From Candidatus Fukatsuia endosymbiont of Tuberolachnus salignus (GTDB lineage: Bacteria; Pseudomonadota; Gammaproteobacteria; Enterobacterales; Enterobacteriaceae): a stretch of 64,000 bases of DNA. Where the stretch lies: positions 2,046,001-2,110,000 of the forward strand of contig NZ_OZ034983.1 of NCBI RefSeq assembly GCF_964030845.1, written 5' to 3'. A program made the translations under genes and the position numbers. Below are positions 7,867 through 22,095 of this stretch, in pieces (within the stretch, counting starts at the first letter, position 1; the number at the start of each line of letters is the position of its first letter). The notes beneath the pieces were generated by a model. That model was not told the origin of the DNA and did no database searches. It worked only from the letters and a program-made list of their open reading frames with translations.

Positions 7867-10362
7867 CTACCCGAAGATATCTTTAATCCAATTAGTAACA
7901 CCATCTTCTTCCGATTTATGTTCTTCAAACAGCTGTTCTTCGAATTGCCGTGGTGCTTCTTGAGTCATTTTACAAAGCCCGGACGGATTTTCCGTCCAAA
8001 CAGGAATAGTGCGCCAATGACTGTCAGTACCACAGATGAAGTTACCGGCAGCATCAATGTTCATTTCAACAATCCCCTCCGGTGGCTGTAACGTCAGCGG
8101 CAATGGCGTTTGGTTTTCCAAATAACGACGATACAGAGTTAAAGCACCATTAGCCCCGGTCAATTGTGCCGGACCATTGTTATCACGACCGACCCAAACG
8201 ATAGCAACCTCTTTACCATCCACTCCGGCAAACCAGCTATCACGGAGATCATTGGTCGTTCCGGTTTTCGCTGCCAGATTGTAATGCGAAAATTTTGCCT
8301 CCAGTGCGCGTGAAGTACCACGTACTACAACTTGTTGCATCCCATACAGGGTCAGATAAGCGGCTTGAGCAGGGATCATACGTTCAGCCTGTGGAAAGCT
8401 ACGATACAGTACCGTTCCATCTTCGGCAATCACTGCACGTAGCGCAGATAAGGTTGCACGATTACCACCACTGGCGATAGTTTGATATTCTTGCGCCACT
8501 TCCAGCGGTGTCAGGCTGGTCGATCCTAATAACATAGCGGGCACCAAATTGATGACTGAAGATGAAATTCCCAAACGTTGTAAAGTCGCGCTAATCTGAT
8601 CTAATCCAACCGACAGACCCAAATTGACCGTCGGGACATTTAGCGAATTCACTAATGCATCCAGTAGCATCGTACGACCACTAAACTGACGATTATAATT
8701 TTTCGGTTGCCATACAGAACCATTGGGCTGTTTGAGCGCTAGAGGCTTATCTGCTAGCCAAGTATTTAAACGGTATTTATCCGGTTGACTCAGCGCCGTT
8801 AAATAAGTCGATGGTTTCGCTAGCGAGCCGATTGGACGACGAGCCTGCATCGCGCGGTTAAATCCAGCAAATTGTGGCTGAGCACCGCCTACCATCGCGT
8901 GGATTTCACCACTTAAGCGATCGACCACTACCATAGCTGTTTCCAAATCATCAATATGACGTGCCGCCTTCAACACCGGCATACCATTTTCAACCGATTT
9001 TTCCGCCGCGTCCTGTGAAACAGGGTCTAGCGTGGTGAAAATTTTTACTCCAGATAAATCGTTAACTTTATCGCCCAGTTTTTGTTGTAATTCCTGACGT
9101 ACCATTTGCATAAAAGCCGGTTGTGGAGAAATCACTCCACCTCTGGGCTGTACTCCCAATGGTCGCACACTGAGCATATTATACAATTCAGCATCAATAA
9201 CTCCTTGGTTTTGCAACAATTTCAACACCAGATTGCGCCGTTCTAGTGCCAGTTTAGGGTTACGCCATGGATTATACAAAGAAGCACCTTTTACCATGCC
9301 AACGAGCATCGCTTGTTGATCCAAACTCAGTTCGTTCACTGGGCGACCAAAATAATACAAACTTGCCAGAGGAAAACCACGGATTTGATCGCTGCCATTC
9401 TGGCCGAGATATACTTCATTAAGGTACAATTCCAAGATACGATCTTTACTGTAGCGATAATCGACCAATAACGCCATATAGGCTTCATTAGCCTTACGTA
9501 ACAGAGAACGCTCATTAGTCAAAAACATATTTTTGACTAATTGTTGAGTTAGAGTGCTACCACCCTGTACCGTTTTTCCTGCCGTTAGATTAGCCAATAT
9601 TGCACGAGCAATTGAATAAAAACTAATGCCATCATGTTGATAAAAATGACGGTCTTCGGTTGTCAACAACGTATCCACCAACAATTCAGGAAATCCAGAA
9701 CGGGAGACAAATAAGCGTTGTTCTCCGTTGGGAGATTGCAACATGGTGATTAATTTAGGATCCAGCCGAAAAAAACCAAAGCGGCGCTGATTGTCCAAAT
9801 TTTCGATTTGTGTGAGATGATCATTGCTAAACAGCAGACGAGCATGGATCTGTCCTTCTTTACCGTCAGGGAAATCGAATGGACGGCGTAACATTTCAAT
9901 ACTGCTACCTTGCACGGTAAATTCACCGGGGCGAGTCATGCGACTAACCTGACGATATTGCATCGCCTCCAATAAATTAATCATTTCTTTTTTACTATAG
10001 GCCATACCCGGTTCAAGGTTTAGCACACGACCATATACCGCTGCTGGCAGATCCCAGACTTGACCATCAATACGTTTACGAATTTCTCCGTTAAGATAAA
10101 CACCATAGCCCACCAACAGAAGTACAATGACTAAAAATAATTTGATCGATAATCCCAACCAACGACGTTTTTTCCGTACTGGAGACGATTTTTTCTTGCT
10201 TCGCATTGATTCTTGCTCCTCGTCACCCTCTTCCAGAAAATTTTCTTCATCATCGTCACGCCGCCTGGCTGATGGTTTTTTCTGTTTAGGATTACTGATT
10301 GATTTTCTTTTTTTCCGCCCGATGGGATCACGGTCGAGAGGATTACGGTCATTCCGCGACAT
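7867..10362 (-). CDS. mrcB: Penicillin-binding protein 1B, bifunctional
   Basis: Bifunctional peptidoglycan glycosyltransferase and transpeptidase, 831 aa (E. coli 844). A Lys/Arg/Asp/Glu-rich cytoplasmic tail is followed by one membrane segment near residues 70-90, a UB2H-like region, GT51 (TTEDRHFYQHDGIS with its catalytic Glu; QGGSTLTQQLVKN) and the penicillin-binding domain with SxxK (SLAKPS), SxN (SLN) and KTG (KTGTTND). All catalytic motifs are present. The neighbourhood (cmoA) is not that of E. coli. Confidence 0.96.
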   Translation of the reverse strand: MSRNDRNPLDRDPIGRKKRKSISNPKQKKPSARRRDDDEENFLEEGDEEQESMRSKKKSSPVRKKRRWLGLSIKLFLVIVLLLVGYGVYLNGEIRKRIDGQVWDLPAAVYGRVLNLEPGMAYSKKEMINLLEAMQYRQVSRMTRPGEFTVQGSSIEMLRRPFDFPDGKEGQIHARLLFSNDHLTQIENLDNQRRFGFFRLDPKLITMLQSPNGEQRLFVSRSGFPELLVDTLLTTEDRHFYQHDGISFYSIARAILANLTAGKTVQGGSTLTQQLVKNMFLTNERSLLRKANEAYMALLVDYRYSKDRILELYLNEVYLGQNGSDQIRGFPLASLYYFGRPVNELSLDQQAMLVGMVKGASLYNPWRNPKLALERRNLVLKLLQNQGVIDAELYNMLSVRPLGVQPRGGVISPQPAFMQMVRQELQQKLGDKVNDLSGVKIFTTLDPVSQDAAEKSVENGMPVLKAARHIDDLETAMVVVDRLSGEIHAMVGGAQPQFAGFNRAMQARRPIGSLAKPSTYLTALSQPDKYRLNTWLADKPLALKQPNGSVWQPKNYNRQFSGRTMLLDALVNSLNVPTVNLGLSVGLDQISATLQRLGISSSVINLVPAMLLGSTSLTPLEVAQEYQTIASGGNRATLSALRAVIAEDGTVLYRSFPQAERMIPAQAAYLTLYGMQQVVVRGTSRALEAKFSHYNLAAKTGTTNDLRDSWFAGVDGKEVAIVWVGRDNNGPAQLTGANGALTLYRRYLENQTPLPLTLQPPEGIVEMNIDAAGNFICGTDSHWRTIPVWTENPSGLCKMTQEAPRQFEEQLFEEHKSEEDGVTNWIKDIFG

Positions 10363-10911
10363 ACTTTATTCTCCAAATCGTCACCGCTTACTCTGTATTA
10401 CATATGAGACTGAAACCCACTGTCTACCTAGATTACCTCTGTATTGGGCAGCTTGTCAGTATTGCTGGCTATTACAGTACTTTTTTGTAAATTTATGATA
10501 TCACAAGTCTAGACAATGGACCGCTAATGACCAAAATCTGTAGCAGCCGGTACCCATATTATTTTAGAAGTATCAGATAGATTTTTTTATATCCTATTTG
10601 ATATAGAAAAAAATAAAGTAATAATGGTTGTTAGTGAGAATAAGTTAGGATTTATATTTAATTGACCCAATTTTATTTCAGCAGATAAAGCCAAGCTAGC
10701 TATAAAAAAACCAGCATCTTCAAGTAAAATAAGTATACAACCGACAAAAGAAGCTCTTTACTAATATATGAAAAGCAATTTTCCTTAGTCACATCAATAT
10801 GTCTAGAAAATTGCTATCCAATTAAGAAGAGAGGAACATAACTGTTAGTGCCCTTGATAGTCATAAGAAATCTAATCAGTGGCTGGCCATCATAATCCAG
10901 CCAACAGATGA
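10363..10911. other. Intergenic region mrcB-sdaC
   Basis: About 550 bp, AT-rich, with no ORF I would support. It should hold the mrcB promoter. A stem-loop TGGCTGG / CCAGCCA at 10881-10904 lies just after the sdaC stop but lacks a clear T run, so termination there is only possible. Confidence 0.5.
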
Positions 10912-12204
10912 TTAGCCTAAAAGGCTATAAAGAATCGCCGAAATAGATATCAATCCCATAATAATCACAAAGATATTACTAATATCACCACGATACTTAT
11001 GCATAGCCGGCACTTTGTTGATAGCATACATGGGCATCAAAAATAGTAGCATGGCAATGATCGGACCTCCCAAATTTTCAATCATACCCAAAATACTGGG
11101 ATTTAGCGTCGCCACAATCCAGGTGCTCACCAGCATAAAAAATGCCGTTATACGGTTTAATTTGTCAGGGTGAACAGTTTTACCTTTTCTGTACAATGAT
11201 TTGATAACCATGCGGTTAAAACCTTCACGAGCACCCATATAGTGACCAAAAAAAGAGGTACTGATCGCAACAAAGGCAATAATCGGTGCTACATAGGCAA
11301 TGATGGGTGTGTTAAGACGGTTAGCCAGATAAGAAAGAATGGAAATGTTTTGAGCCTTGGCTGCCATCAGATCTGCCGGAGACAGGCTCAATACACAACT
11401 AAATACGAAAAACATTACCGTTAATACCATCAGGATATGGCTATACACCAGAATGCGTGAACATTTCTCCTCAGCAGCATTACCATATTCTTCACGTTTT
11501 GCCACGGCAAAAGCCGAGATAATAGGAGAGTGGTTAAACGCAAAGACCATTACTGGGATAACCAGCCACAGCGTCATTAACATCCCCTGCCCGACACCGT
11601 TACCCTCTACGGATAAACTTTCAAAAATCGCTCCAGACCAATGGGGGATCAGGTATAAAGCAAGTAGCGTGAGTACGGCAACAAAGGGAAAAACCAATAC
11701 ACTTACCGCTTTAACCATGAAGTTCTCACCAAAACGAACGATAATCATCAAGCCCGCGATCAAAATAAGTGACAAAATAGCCCGTGGGGGTGATGGCAGA
11801 TGTATTTGATTGACTATGAAGCTGTCGACAGTGTTAGTAATAGCCACACCATAAACCAACAAGATCGGATAGATAGCAAAAAAATAAAGCAAGGTAATCA
11901 GTTTTCCGGTACCAATGCCGAAGTGTTCTTCAACCACTTCTGTAATATCCTCACCCGGATTTTTTCCGGAAAGAACGAAACGACATAGACCACGGTGAGC
12001 AAAAAAAGTCATTGGAAAAGCGATGATAGCCATAATTATTAATGGCAATAAGCCCCCCACACCCGCATTAATTGGCAAAAAAAGAACACCAGCGCCAATA
12101 GCAGTGCCATACAAACCTAACATCCATGTGGTATCACTTTTTCGCCATGTACCCACTAGTGTTCTTTTCTGAGATACACTGGCGGCTGATTGAGTAGTGT
12201 CCAT
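10912..12204 (-). CDS. sdaC: Serine/proton symporter SdaC (HAAAP family)
   Basis: Inner-membrane amino-acid permease with about 11 hydrophobic segments. It matches E. coli SdaC nearly throughout: TWMLGLYGTAIGAGVLFLPI, SGKNPGEDITEVVEEHFGIG, FNHSPIISAFAVAKREEYGN and TLNPSILGMIENLGGPIIAM. The start is ATG 12204 with GGAG upstream (430 aa). Substrate L-serine is inferred from E. coli; threonine transport is an alternative. Confidence 0.92.
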   Translation of the reverse strand: MDTTQSAASVSQKRTLVGTWRKSDTTWMLGLYGTAIGAGVLFLPINAGVGGLLPLIIMAIIAFPMTFFAHRGLCRFVLSGKNPGEDITEVVEEHFGIGTGKLITLLYFFAIYPILLVYGVAITNTVDSFIVNQIHLPSPPRAILSLILIAGLMIIVRFGENFMVKAVSVLVFPFVAVLTLLALYLIPHWSGAIFESLSVEGNGVGQGMLMTLWLVIPVMVFAFNHSPIISAFAVAKREEYGNAAEEKCSRILVYSHILMVLTVMFFVFSCVLSLSPADLMAAKAQNISILSYLANRLNTPIIAYVAPIIAFVAISTSFFGHYMGAREGFNRMVIKSLYRKGKTVHPDKLNRITAFFMLVSTWIVATLNPSILGMIENLGGPIIAMLLFLMPMYAINKVPAMHKYRGDISNIFVIIMGLISISAILYSLLG

Positions 12205-13093
12205 AGAAATCTCCGATTTAAACACCGTAAGTTGGAATTAATAACTGACGCTTATCTACCTGTTAATGTGTTACTGATTCTCATAATTACATCAGGTAAA
12301 AACTCCATCAAAATAATCTTATCTAAATTTGCACCTTAACTATTACATACTACGCTATTCAATATAGATTTAGCCGTAACAGTAAAAAAGGTGAGCATTA
12401 CTCCATTATAATTTATTTCTTCGTTCCACTTTATACTCTATCATGTTGACTCGCTAGCGAGAAGATAACCATTATAAGTAATCACTACCGTGATCATCAT
12501 CCCAAATACAGAATAAATTTTCATATGATTATTATATTTATTTCAATATGTTGCATAAGAATTTAGGATTATATTAAAAGAATATCGCCTTTTTATACTG
12601 CCTCATTTAGCTCATTATGAATAATTTATCTCAAAAACAAAATATTATTAGTTACTTTATTCTCATAAAAAATAATAAACTCTCTAGATAGTTTTAGTAA
12701 ATTACTCTCAGTTATTTATAAATAATATTAATTGACAGTGATTTCAATATGTACACCCTGTTTATATATCATTAAAGATAAATAACATACCGATATAAAG
12801 AGAATTATTATTTTACAACAATTCGTTATGTATTATTTATTTTACTCATTAATTTTTTAACAGAATTTATTTTATATCTGTTCCCATTATATACGTAATT
12901 TTTTGTAATTTATAAAATTAATATCTAAAATTTCGATGTCAGTCCAGTAACTATTGGACAGAATTCAGGAATATCATTCATTTTATAGATATAAGATTTA
13001 GCTTACGTTACCTTAAAAATTGCTTCAGAGTTAACCAATAATCCTAAAGTAAAAAACCAATATCAATGCACTAGTGAGTCGCATTGGTATTAC
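12205..13093. other. AT-rich intergenic region sdaC-rRNA
   Basis: Almost 900 bp with very high A+T and no ORF longer than about 60 codons with a ribosome site. It should include the sdaC promoter near 12205-12350. The rest may be eroded sequence. No tRNA or known ncRNA was recognised. Confidence 0.5.
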
Positions 13094-13131
13094 AAAAAAC
13101 TGAAGCCCTGCGTTTTCACACAGGGCTTCAG
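13094..13131 (-). terminator. rRNA operon terminator
   Basis: Perfect 11-bp stem CTGAAGCCCTG / CAGGGCTTCAG, followed on the minus strand by TTTTTT. It lies 60 bases after the 5S gene and ends the rRNA transcript. Confidence 0.88.
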
Positions 13132-13190
13132 TTACCTTAGTATCTGTCCAATATAACCCTTTCGGATACCAACTACTACCTTAAAAATGG

Positions 13191-13310
13191 ATGCCTGGCA
13201 GTGTCCTACTCTCGCATGGGGAAACCCCACACTACCATCGGCGCTACAATGTTTCACTTCTGAGTTCGGAATGGGATCAGGTGGGACCATCGCGCTAGGG
13301 CCGCCAGGCA
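13191..13310 (-). rRNA. rrf: 5S ribosomal RNA
   Basis: About 120 nt matching enterobacterial 5S, with complementary ends TGCCTGGCGGC and GCCAGGCA. It is the last gene of the minus-strand rRNA operon. Confidence 0.95.
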
Positions 13311-13392
13311 AATTCTTTCTCTCAACATGTCTCTCTCAACATGTCTGCTTCTAGAAGCAAGCTGAATCAACATAAAACAACTTCGGTGTTGT

Positions 13393-16305
<2,913 letters not shown>

Positions 16306-16494
16306 TTACAACCCGAAATTGTCTTCGGGTACTGAGTTCTCACAACGACACACGCCTAATTTTCATCACGCATGACTTCATCGCCTCAGCTTCAGCTTGT
16401 TCCAGATTATTAAAGAGCAATATCTTAAAACACATTCCATCACACGCTTTAAGATATTTTGTCTCGCTTATACTGCCTCTTTCATACCAATAAA

Positions 16495-16570
16495 TGGCGT
16501 CCCCTAGGGGATTCGAACCCCTGTTACCGCCGTGAAAGGGCGGTGTCCTAGGCCTCTAGACGAAGGGGAC
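16495..16570 (-). tRNA. tRNA-Glu (UUC)
   Basis: 76 nt including encoded CCA, nearly identical to E. coli tRNA-Glu. The acceptor is GTCCCCT / AGGGGAC, the anticodon loop CTTTCAC gives anticodon UUC, and the T-arm is GGGGTTCGAATCCCC. It lies in the 16S-23S spacer, the normal place in tRNA-Glu type rrn operons. Confidence 0.97.
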
Positions 16571-16650
16571 GGAAAAATATTCAGTGCACAAAAACGAAAC
16601 GACTTCTATCAGACAATCTGTGTGGACACCACGCAATACCTATCTTCAGG

Positions 16651-17365
<715 letters not shown>

Positions 17366-17592
17366 ATTGTTCTTTTCTGGATAATGTTGACTGTTTAAAA
17401 GCACAACAACTTAAAAAAGTCAATGAACATTTTCAACGTATAGAGCAAATCTGTAAAAATAGCCCTACCTCCCTACGCGCCATTTTATGTGATAACGCTA
17501 TCTCTGACGCTAGAAAAGAAAATTGTATCATTTATAGCGTATATCGTGACCAGATCCCACTCAACGAAGTGAGAGAACATTTATTATCCTAA
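17366..17592 (+). pseudogene. Truncated C-terminal gene fragment fused to 16S end
   Basis: An open frame enters from the 16S junction and ends at 17592, giving about 75 residues with ordinary protein composition (AQQLKKVNEHFQRIEQIC, then IPLNEVREHLLS). No start codon lies in the non-rRNA part. It is best read as the end of a gene cut at the same breakpoint as the 16S. No family recognised. Confidence 0.45.
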
Positions 17593-17812
17593 AAAAAATG
17601 AGACGCCTTACCGTAGATTACTGTGTCTTTATGATTATAAGATATCAAGTCAAATCCAAAGCGCCCGTTGAGCATTAAAACCCTATGGAAAAGTGGCATG
17701 AAGATAACGCCACTGAAAAAAAGTGATCGTTTAGCGGATGAAATACGCGTAGAGTTGCCTGTCGATAATATCGACGCCACATTGTAGAGAATAATCACAG
17801 GGAGATTGCGCC

Positions 17813-18733
17813 GTGCCTCAGGTACCGAACCCACATGATGCAACATTTAGGAAGTGCATGAGCAATGTTAACGTTGCCCGTGATTTCCTACAGTTCCACT
17901 TACCGCCTGAAATCAAGGAGCAATGCGATTTTTCTACGTTGAAGATCGAACCGGGTTCATTCATTGAGCCGAATTTGAGACAACATTATTCTGACATTGT
18001 TTATTCACTCAAAACGAAGGAGGGTAAGCGTTGCTACATTCATTGTCTCATCGAACATCAAAGCACGCCAAAAAAATTAATGGCTTTCCGCTTGTTCCGC
18101 TACAGTATTCCCATCATGCAACAGCATCTTGACCAAGGCCATGACGAGTTGCCGGTGGTAATACCGATCCTCTTTTATCATGGAGAAACAAGCCCTTATC
18201 CCTACAGTATGGATTGGCTGGATTGTTTTGCTGACAGAGACTTAGCACAAAGAGTCTATTCTCAGCCTTTTCCTTTGGTGGATGTGACCACGATACCCGA
18301 TGAAGAAATCTTGACTCACCGCAGTGTTGCTCTTCTTGAATTAGTACAAAAGCACATTTATGCGCGTGATATCATAGTGATAAGTCAGTCTATTGCACAT
18401 TTACTGAATACGGGTTATACAGAGAGTGAACTGGTTAAGACATTAATGTATTATATTGCTCAGAGAGGAAAAACAGCGGATACACCGCAATTTTTCAAAA
18501 CGATTGTGGAGCACGCACCGACTTACAGTGAGGACATCATGACGATTGCACAAGACCTGAGAAGAGAGGGCCGTGAGGAAGGCATGCAACAGGGCATGCA
18601 ACAGGGACGTCAGGAAACTAAACTCGAAATTGCCAAGCAGCTTCTTAAAAGTGGTGTAGATAGTGCTTTGGTTAAAACATCTACTGGACTTTCTGACCGA
18701 GATATTGAAGATATTGAAGTATTGCTACATTAA
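17813..18733 (+). CDS. Rpn family recombination-promoting nuclease / putative transposase
   Basis: 306 aa matching the Rpn (YhgA-like, Transposase_31) family. These are PD-(D/E)XK nucleases reported to promote RecA-independent recombination. Visible: an N-terminal HDATFRKCMS motif, the nuclease core SDIVYSL then CYIHCLIEHQS, and a C-terminal EGREEG/GMQQGMQQGRQE repeat helix typical of the family. The start is taken at 17813 (reads GTG); flanks show no clear IS ends. It is full length. Confidence 0.9.
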   Translation: MPQVPNPHDATFRKCMSNVNVARDFLQFHLPPEIKEQCDFSTLKIEPGSFIEPNLRQHYSDIVYSLKTKEGKRCYIHCLIEHQSTPKKLMAFRLFRYSIPIMQQHLDQGHDELPVVIPILFYHGETSPYPYSMDWLDCFADRDLAQRVYSQPFPLVDVTTIPDEEILTHRSVALLELVQKHIYARDIIVISQSIAHLLNTGYTESELVKTLMYYIAQRGKTADTPQFFKTIVEHAPTYSEDIMTIAQDLRREGREEGMQQGMQQGRQETKLEIAKQLLKSGVDSALVKTSTGLSDRDIEDIEVLLH

Positions 18734-19094
18734 GGTGTCTTAACACCTGCTATACCCGGACAGGCTGAATGATGATTCAGCCTCGGGGAATATTTCGTTA
18801 AAGGTGTTAAATACCTTTAACTAGCGAATGCCGCATACGCAAGTAGTGCGGTTTTTTTACGCCCATAGCGTGTAATGGGTCAGATAGTGAGCAATTATAC
18901 ACCTTCAATAAAACTAAATTCACCTTTAGCCTGCCGTCTTTGTGACTGTTTCAAAGATGGGATGGTATTCGTTAATTTTGTTAATAGAAGCAAAGCCCAA
19001 CCCCCCGCTGACGCAACATCAAAGCTTAATTAATCTTCCGCTCCGGTAACGTACCGGAGGTCATTAATCGCAATTCACTTGCAAGGAATTCTCC
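18734..19094 (+). other. Intergenic region with hairpins
   Basis: 360 bp after the Rpn gene with no supported ORF. It holds a stem-loop GGCTGAATGATGATTCAGCC (18761-18780), a TAAAGGT.ACCTTTA repeat, and the terminator listed separately. The last part probably carries the promoter of the Rha-type gene. Confidence 0.5.
18830..18857 (+). terminator. Intrinsic terminator after Rpn gene
   Basis: CCGCA / TGCGG stem closed by TACGCAAGTAG, followed by seven T. It faces the plus strand and probably ends the Rpn transcript. Confidence 0.65.
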
Positions 19095-19859
19095 ATGTCA
19101 AATGTCATCACTCTCTATCAACAGGTAAAAATGTCTAGCCGTGAAATTGCTCGACTAACGGGCAAACAGCATAAAGACGTACTTTATGACTGTAGAAAAA
19201 TGTTTGAAGTGCTCACCATTCAATCGGCGGACTTTTCCGCCGATTACAAAGACGCCAGTGGTCGCACTTATCAGGAATATTTACTTGACCAAGATTTAAC
19301 CATGACATTGGTCATGGGTTACAGTATTCCACTTCGCCATAAAGTCGCCACGCGCTGGCGGGAGCTGGAAGAGAAAGCAACACGGCCTGTCTGCATATTA
19401 CCTAATTTCGAAGACCCCCCTGTTGCGGCTATGGCATGGGCAGAGCAGTTTCGCGAAAAAACCAGGTTAGCCTTAGTGAACAAAGAACAGGAAGCGGAAT
19501 TAAAGGAGTTGAAGAACCTGTTTAAGGAAGGAATAACGACCACTCAATTTTGCAAAATGCTCAACGGTATTAATACACAACAGATTAATCACTGTTTGGC
19601 AGAAAGAAATTGGCTCTATAACGAAAGTAAATCCCATACCCGCTGGCGTGCAACCTCTTATGCGCGTGACCGATATTTGACGGAACATCAACATAAAATC
19701 AGCATTCATAGCGGTGATGACTTTATCAAGTACCAACCCGTTTTACTGCGCAAAGGGGCAATCCGATTATTTGACCTCTACCGCAAAAATAAGCTGCCAA
19801 TGAAAACCCATTGGGACGGACACTTCACCCACGAAAAAGAACTTGGCATCGCATCATAA
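19095..19859 (+). CDS. Rha-type phage regulatory protein with KilAC-like C-terminus
   Basis: 254 aa. The N-terminal part resembles Rha-family regulators (MSSREIARLTGKQHKDVLYDCR, then SGRTYQEYLLDQDLTMTLVMGY). After a charged linker, the C-terminal 110 residues resemble the KilAC antirepressor domain (TTTQFCKMLNG...RNWLYNESK, RKGAIRLFDLYR). Such proteins counter phage repressors or block superinfection. It probably belongs to the remnant prophage whose int lies at 22070. Confidence 0.85.
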   Translation: MSNVITLYQQVKMSSREIARLTGKQHKDVLYDCRKMFEVLTIQSADFSADYKDASGRTYQEYLLDQDLTMTLVMGYSIPLRHKVATRWRELEEKATRPVCILPNFEDPPVAAMAWAEQFREKTRLALVNKEQEAELKELKNLFKEGITTTQFCKMLNGINTQQINHCLAERNWLYNESKSHTRWRATSYARDRYLTEHQHKISIHSGDDFIKYQPVLLRKGAIRLFDLYRKNKLPMKTHWDGHFTHEKELGIAS

Positions 19860-20018
19860 ACCCACGGAGTCACTCACCATGAAAACATAAATAGCCACAA
19901 CAACTTACAAATAGCGACGGTGACGCAATCCCGTTTATATCACTTAACCCTAGCGCTAACAGAGGTGGGACTAACCACCCCTGTCAGCTAACCACCACAA
20001 CCTACCACAGAGGCTACA

Positions 20019-20285
20019 ATGGCTAACATCGATATTACCCAATTTCCTGAATTACGGGAAGTTTTTCCTGAATTAACACCGGTGCAATTTGAAACGGCGA
20101 TGCTTTTCGCGTTAGGCGTGTCACAAAAAGACATCGCCTTATTACGTTCTGTGTCCTATCCCGCAGTGAAACAGACGTTGGCAAGTGCAAAACTCAAATT
20201 TGAACCGTATTCTCTGCATGGTCTGTTTACCGTATTTCATGTCCGCCTTGCGCTTTTTGCTTTGAAGGGATGTAGAAAGCGATAG
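20019..20285 (+). CDS. Small LuxR-like helix-turn-helix protein
   Basis: 88 aa from ATG 20019. LTPVQFETAMLFALGVSQKDIALLRSVS then YPAVKQTLASAKLKF fits a LuxR-type HTH (scaffold plus recognition helix) with no sensor domain. It lies between the Rha-type gene and the PAS-LuxR pseudogene and may regulate the same module. The exact family is uncertain. Confidence 0.6.
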   Translation: MANIDITQFPELREVFPELTPVQFETAMLFALGVSQKDIALLRSVSYPAVKQTLASAKLKFEPYSLHGLFTVFHVRLALFALKGCRKR

Positions 20286-20422
20286 CGTCTAGCATGATAA
20301 AAATAGAAAAGAGAGTCTCTCTCGTGGAGACTATTCCATTTTATTTTTCTAATTAGACTTTCGCACTGACTAAGTAATTTACCCTCTCCTAAATGGGCGT
20401 CATCCACAATGAAAGGGGCTGA

Positions 20423-21123
20423 ATGGAGTTAGGACAGATGATGAAAAAAATAGCAAAGGTCTCAAGTTCATTGCCTCTGACATCAATGATGGAAAACAGT
20501 CAAGATGTTTGGGGAATAAAAGACAGTGACTCACGCTTTATTTATACCAATCGTGCTTTTTTTGACTTTTTAAATTTGCCACAAGGATTTGATGTAATAG
20601 GACGACGTGATGATGAACTTCCTACGTGTATTGCAGAATTTGCTTTAATAATTCAAAAACTGGAAAGAGAGGTTATAAAAAGCGGACAGAAAATTACCCT
20701 CATTAAAACGCATTTCTTTGGTCGTGAGCAGAAACTGCAACCTTATTTATACGAAACCTTTCCGTTGCATAATAAAGAAAGAAATGCATCGGCACCGTTT
20801 TTTATGGCAGAAAATTGGCTATTATTTCACTGCCACACTACGTGGATAAGCTGACTGCCACGCTATTATTGGAACCGCCCTCGAATCTCTTCACACAATC
20901 TGAACTGAGGATAGTCTTTTATTTATTACGCACGATGAGTGCCAAGGAAATAGGTAAAAAATTGGCACGTTCTCATCGCACAATAGAAAATAGAATTCGT
21001 ATTCTATACCAAAAAGCGAAAGTGCATTCATTGCTGGACTTTAAACATTTTTGTCATCAAACCGGCTTTGACCGCACTGTTCCCCACGCGTTTATACGCC
21101 CCGGGATACAGTTTATTGAGTAG
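20423..21123 (+). pseudogene. PAS-LuxR regulator, frameshifted
   Basis: The PAS part (DVWGIKDSDSRFIYTNRAFF) runs in one frame from 20423, and the LuxR HTH part in another frame to 21123. Compared with 2-448, one base is missing in the A-rich cataataaagaaag stretch near 20782. This shifts the PAS frame into an early stop at 20854. Restoring it would give about 233 aa. It is therefore inactive unless rescued by slippage. A complete relative is at 55491-56216. Confidence 0.85.
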
Positions 21124-21134
21124 GAGGTTTTCTT

Positions 21135-21242
21135 ATGAGCAACAGACAGAGCAGAGCGAGAAAACGAGCGTTAAAAGATAAGGTCTTGGAAGCTAAGCGA
21201 AATGAAAAAAAATTGGTTTACTCGATTAAGAAGTTGGTTTAA
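21135..21242 (+). pseudogene. Small basic protein, frameshifted copy
   Basis: Same start and first 26 codons as the 47-aa protein at 460-603. Two bases are missing in an A-run near 21205, so the frame changes and ends after 35 residues. The lost part is the Trp/Phe and Lys-rich tail. Confidence 0.55.
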
Positions 21243-21380
21243 AAAGAGAAAAAAGCCTACACATCGATTGCCATAAAACCATTTTATTGCTTCTTCGAAA
21301 AATAATGCGTTTAGCGAAGGGCTTCGTCTTATCAATACAAGTGGAGTACTTACATATTATCTCTAAAAAAAGGAAGCGTT

Positions 21381-21578
21381 ATGTTACAAGACGTGATGAA
21401 AGAACCGTCAGAGATGATTTATATTGGCGCGATACTCCACCAAGCACTTGAAACCTTTGCCGCGTCTGTCAGCGCTCATTGTGGATACAGAATCACTGCA
21501 GCTCATTTTGCTCAATACCTTATCGACCATTATGGTGAAATAGCCAAAGACACGATTATTGCCACATTGAAAAATTGA
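21381..21578 (+). CDS. Hypothetical protein (65 aa)
   Basis: ATG 21381 follows AGGAAG. The 65 residues look like a soluble helical protein (MIYIGAILHQALETFAASVS...AAHFAQYLIDHYGEIAKDTI). No family is recognised. It is missing from the otherwise similar first module, so it was gained here or lost there. Confidence 0.5.
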   Translation: MLQDVMKEPSEMIYIGAILHQALETFAASVSAHCGYRITAAHFAQYLIDHYGEIAKDTIIATLKN

Positions 21579-21605
21579 AAATGGATTTTATTACAGAATA
21601 AATAA

Positions 21606-21633
21606 AATAGCCTTCTTCATCAAGGCTATTTTT
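21606..21633 (+). terminator. Intrinsic terminator, copy 2
   Basis: Hairpin AATAGCCTT / AAGGCTATT with a T run, equivalent to 701-727. It separates the upstream small genes from xis-int. Confidence 0.72.
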
Positions 21634-21864
21634 ATTGGATAAATTTTATATGATTGCCTCATTATTCGACCTATAAAGAGAAGACCCTATTTTAATACTA
21701 CCCCCTCATAACAATGAAAGACGCTATTATTTATTGATATTGATTATTCCTCTCATTATTTTTTATTCTTAAAATAAAGTTATTCACATGACCCTCTATA
21801 ACTCTTCCGTCTACAACACGGACGAGGTCATGACGTTTTTAACGTTGATAAGGAAAGCACTGCG

Positions 21865-22095
21865 ATGGAAATCAGCCTCAAGCAATGGAATCAAAATCAG
21901 CCTCGCCCACGTTGCATGGAACAAGTACGTCGATGGGTCCGCTCTGGTGCCATCCAACCGCCACCACGGCTCGATGGCAGAGAATACCTTGTTAACGCTA
22001 ATGCCGTGAAGATCGACCCCACAACCCCCGCCAGTTACGCCGGAAAGCGCTTAATGGAGAGACTGTATCATGGCACGCAAAAGAAAGCCGGCTAA
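21865..22095 (+). CDS. xis: Excisionase, lambda Xis family (copy 2)
   Basis: 76 aa, almost identical to the product at 958-1188; differences cluster in the middle (LDGREYLVNANAVKIDPTTP). It has the lambda Xis winged-helix motifs and overlaps int by 26 bases. It appears intact. Confidence 0.9.
   Translation: MEISLKQWNQNQPRPRCMEQVRRWVRSGAIQPPPRLDGREYLVNANAVKIDPTTPASYAGKRLMERLYHGTQKKAG

Noticed and set aside
10881..10904. Stem-loop after sdaC as a terminator
   Set aside because: A stem is present but no T run follows on the minus strand, so it is mentioned only in the intergenic entry.
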